Below the pieces are notes generated by a model. It saw only the letters and a program-made list of their open reading frames with translations. It did no database searches and had not been told where the DNA came from. From contig JBCBSS010000008.1 in NCBI GenBank assembly GCA_039819065.1, positions 29,859-93,858 on the forward strand: a DNA stretch of 64,000 bases, written 5' to 3'. A program made the position numbers and the translations under genes. This document shows, piece after piece, positions 62,417 to 64,000 of the stretch (within the stretch, counting starts at the first letter, position 1; every line of letters starts with the position of its first letter). Origin of the DNA: JBCBSS01 sp039819065. Lineage in GTDB: Bacteria; Bacteroidota; Bacteroidia; Cytophagales; Cyclobacteriaceae.

Positions 62417-62922
62417 AGATATATACCTAAGCAGCGTGAAATCATGACATAAATCAGTAAAAATGACACAATTGGGCAAGCAAAGGGCATGTATCCTTGG
62501 TATATATTTTTGTCAGAATCGGTTGTTTCTGCTATCGATTACGGCCTATGTTCGAAGTAGGAACGCCAAAGGAAATACGGTTACACTAGCACTTCTGGTG
62601 TCATTGCGAGTCCGACGCAGGAGGGCGAAGCAATCTTGGCTGTAACCCGAACCACTAGATCGCTTCGTGCCCTGTCTAGCCGACAGGCAGGCTCGCGATG
62701 ACAGTTCTCGACAATGATAACCCTGGCGCGAAAGTTACTTTCGTGCCTGAACTGTACATTAAATTCTAGGTTCTAAAGAGGCAGAAGAGAAATTGAGACC
62801 ACCAGGTGGAAACACCTGGCTGCACCCGTAATTCTGGTATCATTGCGATCCGTCAGTGCCCGAACAGGACTTGACGCAGGAGGGCGAAGCAATCCCGACC
62901 GGATTCCCGGTACCCCTTTTAC
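62417..62922. repeat. repeat-filled intergenic region
   Basis: Holds two reversed copies of the TCATTGCGA...GGAGGGCGAAGCAATC module (62600-62633 and 62833-62893), a GCGCGAAAGTTACTTTCGTG palindrome (62727-62746) and CCAGGTG-GAAA-CACCTGG (62802-62819), a GAAA-loop REP. No gene is seen. Confidence 0.75.
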
Positions 62923-64000
62923 CTAACCACCACCCTCCAACTCCTCCTTAATACTATTATAAATCTCTCTAGACTTTTCAATATGCGGATGCCCTTTAGG
63001 AAGAGACTTTTCAAACGCTGCCGTAGCTTTTCCAGACATGACCAACGCTTCTTCTAATTGTTGAAGATCTTGAAGAACCAGAGCCAAATTAGAATACCTT
63101 ATGGCAGTAGATGAGTGATCAGGGCCAAAGTTCTTTTCAGCAAAATCTAGTGCTTTTTCAAGCAAATTTCTGGCTTCAGGTAATTGTCCGAGGTCTTGGA
63201 GAGCTGTAGCCAAATTAGAGTAGTTTGTAGCGGTAGTAGGGTGATCAGGGCCAAAGCTTTTTTCATTAGAACGTAGCGCTTTTTCCAGCAAAATCTTGGC
63301 CTCAGACAATTGTCCCATGTTTTGGAGCACAGTAGCCAAATTAGAATAACTTGTAGCTGTATAGGGGTGATCGGGGCCAAAGTTATTTTCATTGGAATGT
63401 AGCGCTTTTTCCAACAAACTTTTGGATTCAGGCAATTGCCCCAGGTCTTGGAGCACTATGGCCAAATTAGAATAGCTTATGGCGGTGGAAGGGTGATCAG
63501 CACCAAAGTTTTTTTCATTAGAAATTAGTGCCTTTTTCAGCAAACTCTTGGCTCCAGACAATTGTCCTAGGTCTTTTAGAACAGCGGCTAAATTAGAATA
63601 CCTTATAGCTGTAGAAGGGTGATCAGGGCCAAAGCTTTTTTCATCCGATTGTAGCGCTTTTTCCAGTAAATTTTGGGCCTCGGGCAATTGCCCTAGGTCC
63701 TGGAGCACTATAGCCAAATTAGAATAGCTTCTAGCGGTTGAAGGGTGGTCAGGTCCAAAGTTTTTTTCAGCGGACTTCAGCGCTTTTTTCAGTAAACTCT
63801 TGGCTTCATGCAATTGTCCCAGGTCTTTGAGCACAGAAGCCAAATTGGAATAGCTTATGGCGGTGGAAGGGTGATCAGCACCAAAGTTTTTTTTATCCGA
63901 TTGTAGCGCTTTTTCCAGTAAATTTTGGGCCTCGAACAATTGCCCTAGGTCCTGGAGCACTATAGCCAAATTAGAATAGCTTCTAGCGGTTGAAGGGTGG
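62923..64000 (-). CDS. tetratricopeptide repeat protein, N-terminus beyond window
   Basis: The frame is open from the window end to a stop at 62923, so this is the C-terminal 358 residues of a larger protein. It is made of about eight near-identical 42-residue TPR units of the kinesin-light-chain/NB-ARC-associated type: GPDHPSTARSYSNLAIVLQD with LGQLPEAQNLLEKALQSDEK. The last unit degenerates to LQQLEEALVMSGKATAAFEK and the protein ends EELEGGG. Such arrays bind peptide partners; in bacteria they often follow an NTPase or CHAT domain. The DNA units of 126 bp are almost identical, signalling recent expansion or gene conversion. The upstream domain is not visible. Confidence 0.9.
   Translation of the reverse strand, partial: HPSTARSYSNLAIVLQDLGQLFEAQNLLEKALQSDKKNFGADHPSTAISYSNLASVLKDLGQLHEAKSLLKKALKSAEKNFGPDHPSTARSYSNLAIVLQDLGQLPEAQNLLEKALQSDEKSFGPDHPSTAIRYSNLAAVLKDLGQLSGAKSLLKKALISNEKNFGADHPSTAISYSNLAIVLQDLGQLPESKSLLEKALHSNENNFGPDHPYTATSYSNLATVLQNMGQLSEAKILLEKALRSNEKSFGPDHPTTATNYSNLATALQDLGQLPEARNLLEKALDFAEKNFGPDHSSTAIRYSNLALVLQDLQQLEEALVMSGKATAAFEKSLPKGHPHIEKSREIYNSIKEELEGGG

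Noticed and set aside
62923..64000. Possible CRISPR or minisatellite from 126-bp repeats
   Set aside because: The repeats keep one open frame of TPR units and have no spacers.

Overview
The window looks like chromosomal DNA of a moderate-GC Bacteroidota bacterium, probably a Cytophagales relative of Fulvivirga/Roseivirga; the genus is inference. The signs are a TonB-dependent receptor with an N-terminal carboxypeptidase-like domain, short lipoprotein signals, Bacteroidota-type lanthipeptide leaders, paired Crp/Fnr regulators, few clear Shine-Dalgarno sites, and intergenic spaces packed with palindromic dispersed repeats. I recognised no tRNA, rRNA or CRISPR array.

Layout. 1-8.2 kb: a truncated DJ-1/PfpI gene, a monooxygenase-like protein, a Crp/Fnr regulator, a methionine-rich mini-protein, a thioredoxin-fold protein, an ECF sigma/anti-sigma/fasciclin operon ending in a clear terminator, and a Crp/Fnr-YdcZ-GNAT-nitroreductase row. 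8.2-18 kb: M23 lipoprotein, AraC plus VOC protein, penicillin-acylase-like lipoprotein, FCP1-like phosphatase and a MacB/FtsX permease, separated by REP-like hairpins. 18-25 kb: a lanthipeptide precursor facing a LanC cyclase with an unexplained C-terminal domain, then a 1099-residue EVE/Clp-N-like/KAP NTPase followed by three near-identical 34-bp hairpins. 25-33 kb: Hpt protein, a degenerate mannose-1-phosphate guanylyltransferase-like protein, a glycoside hydrolase lipoprotein, DinB protein and an NCS1 permease. 33.7-42.5 kb: an AraC regulator divergent from a tight TonB receptor/DoxX/methyltransferase/ABC operon whose last protein fuses a permease to an M1 peptidase domain that has lost its HExxH motif. 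43-49.8 kb: LacZ-type beta-galactosidase, a second lanthipeptide precursor, and a kinase/ADP-ribosylglycohydrolase pair.

50-62.4 kb is a coherent acetate-use module on the minus strand: zinc-ribbon/HTH protein, outer-membrane protein, DUF4212 subunit and ActP symporter, small membrane protein, SLC5-fused histidine kinase, a receiver-only response regulator, acetyl-CoA synthetase, a cNMP/CBS/DUF294 protein and a DEDDh exonuclease. The window ends inside a gene of nearly identical 42-residue TPR units.

Best candidates for something undescribed are the EVE-KAP NTPase, the two orphan lanthipeptide precursors with a LanC but no LanB in the window, the pseudo-M1 ABC operon, and the transporter-kinase wired to a receiver with no output domain.
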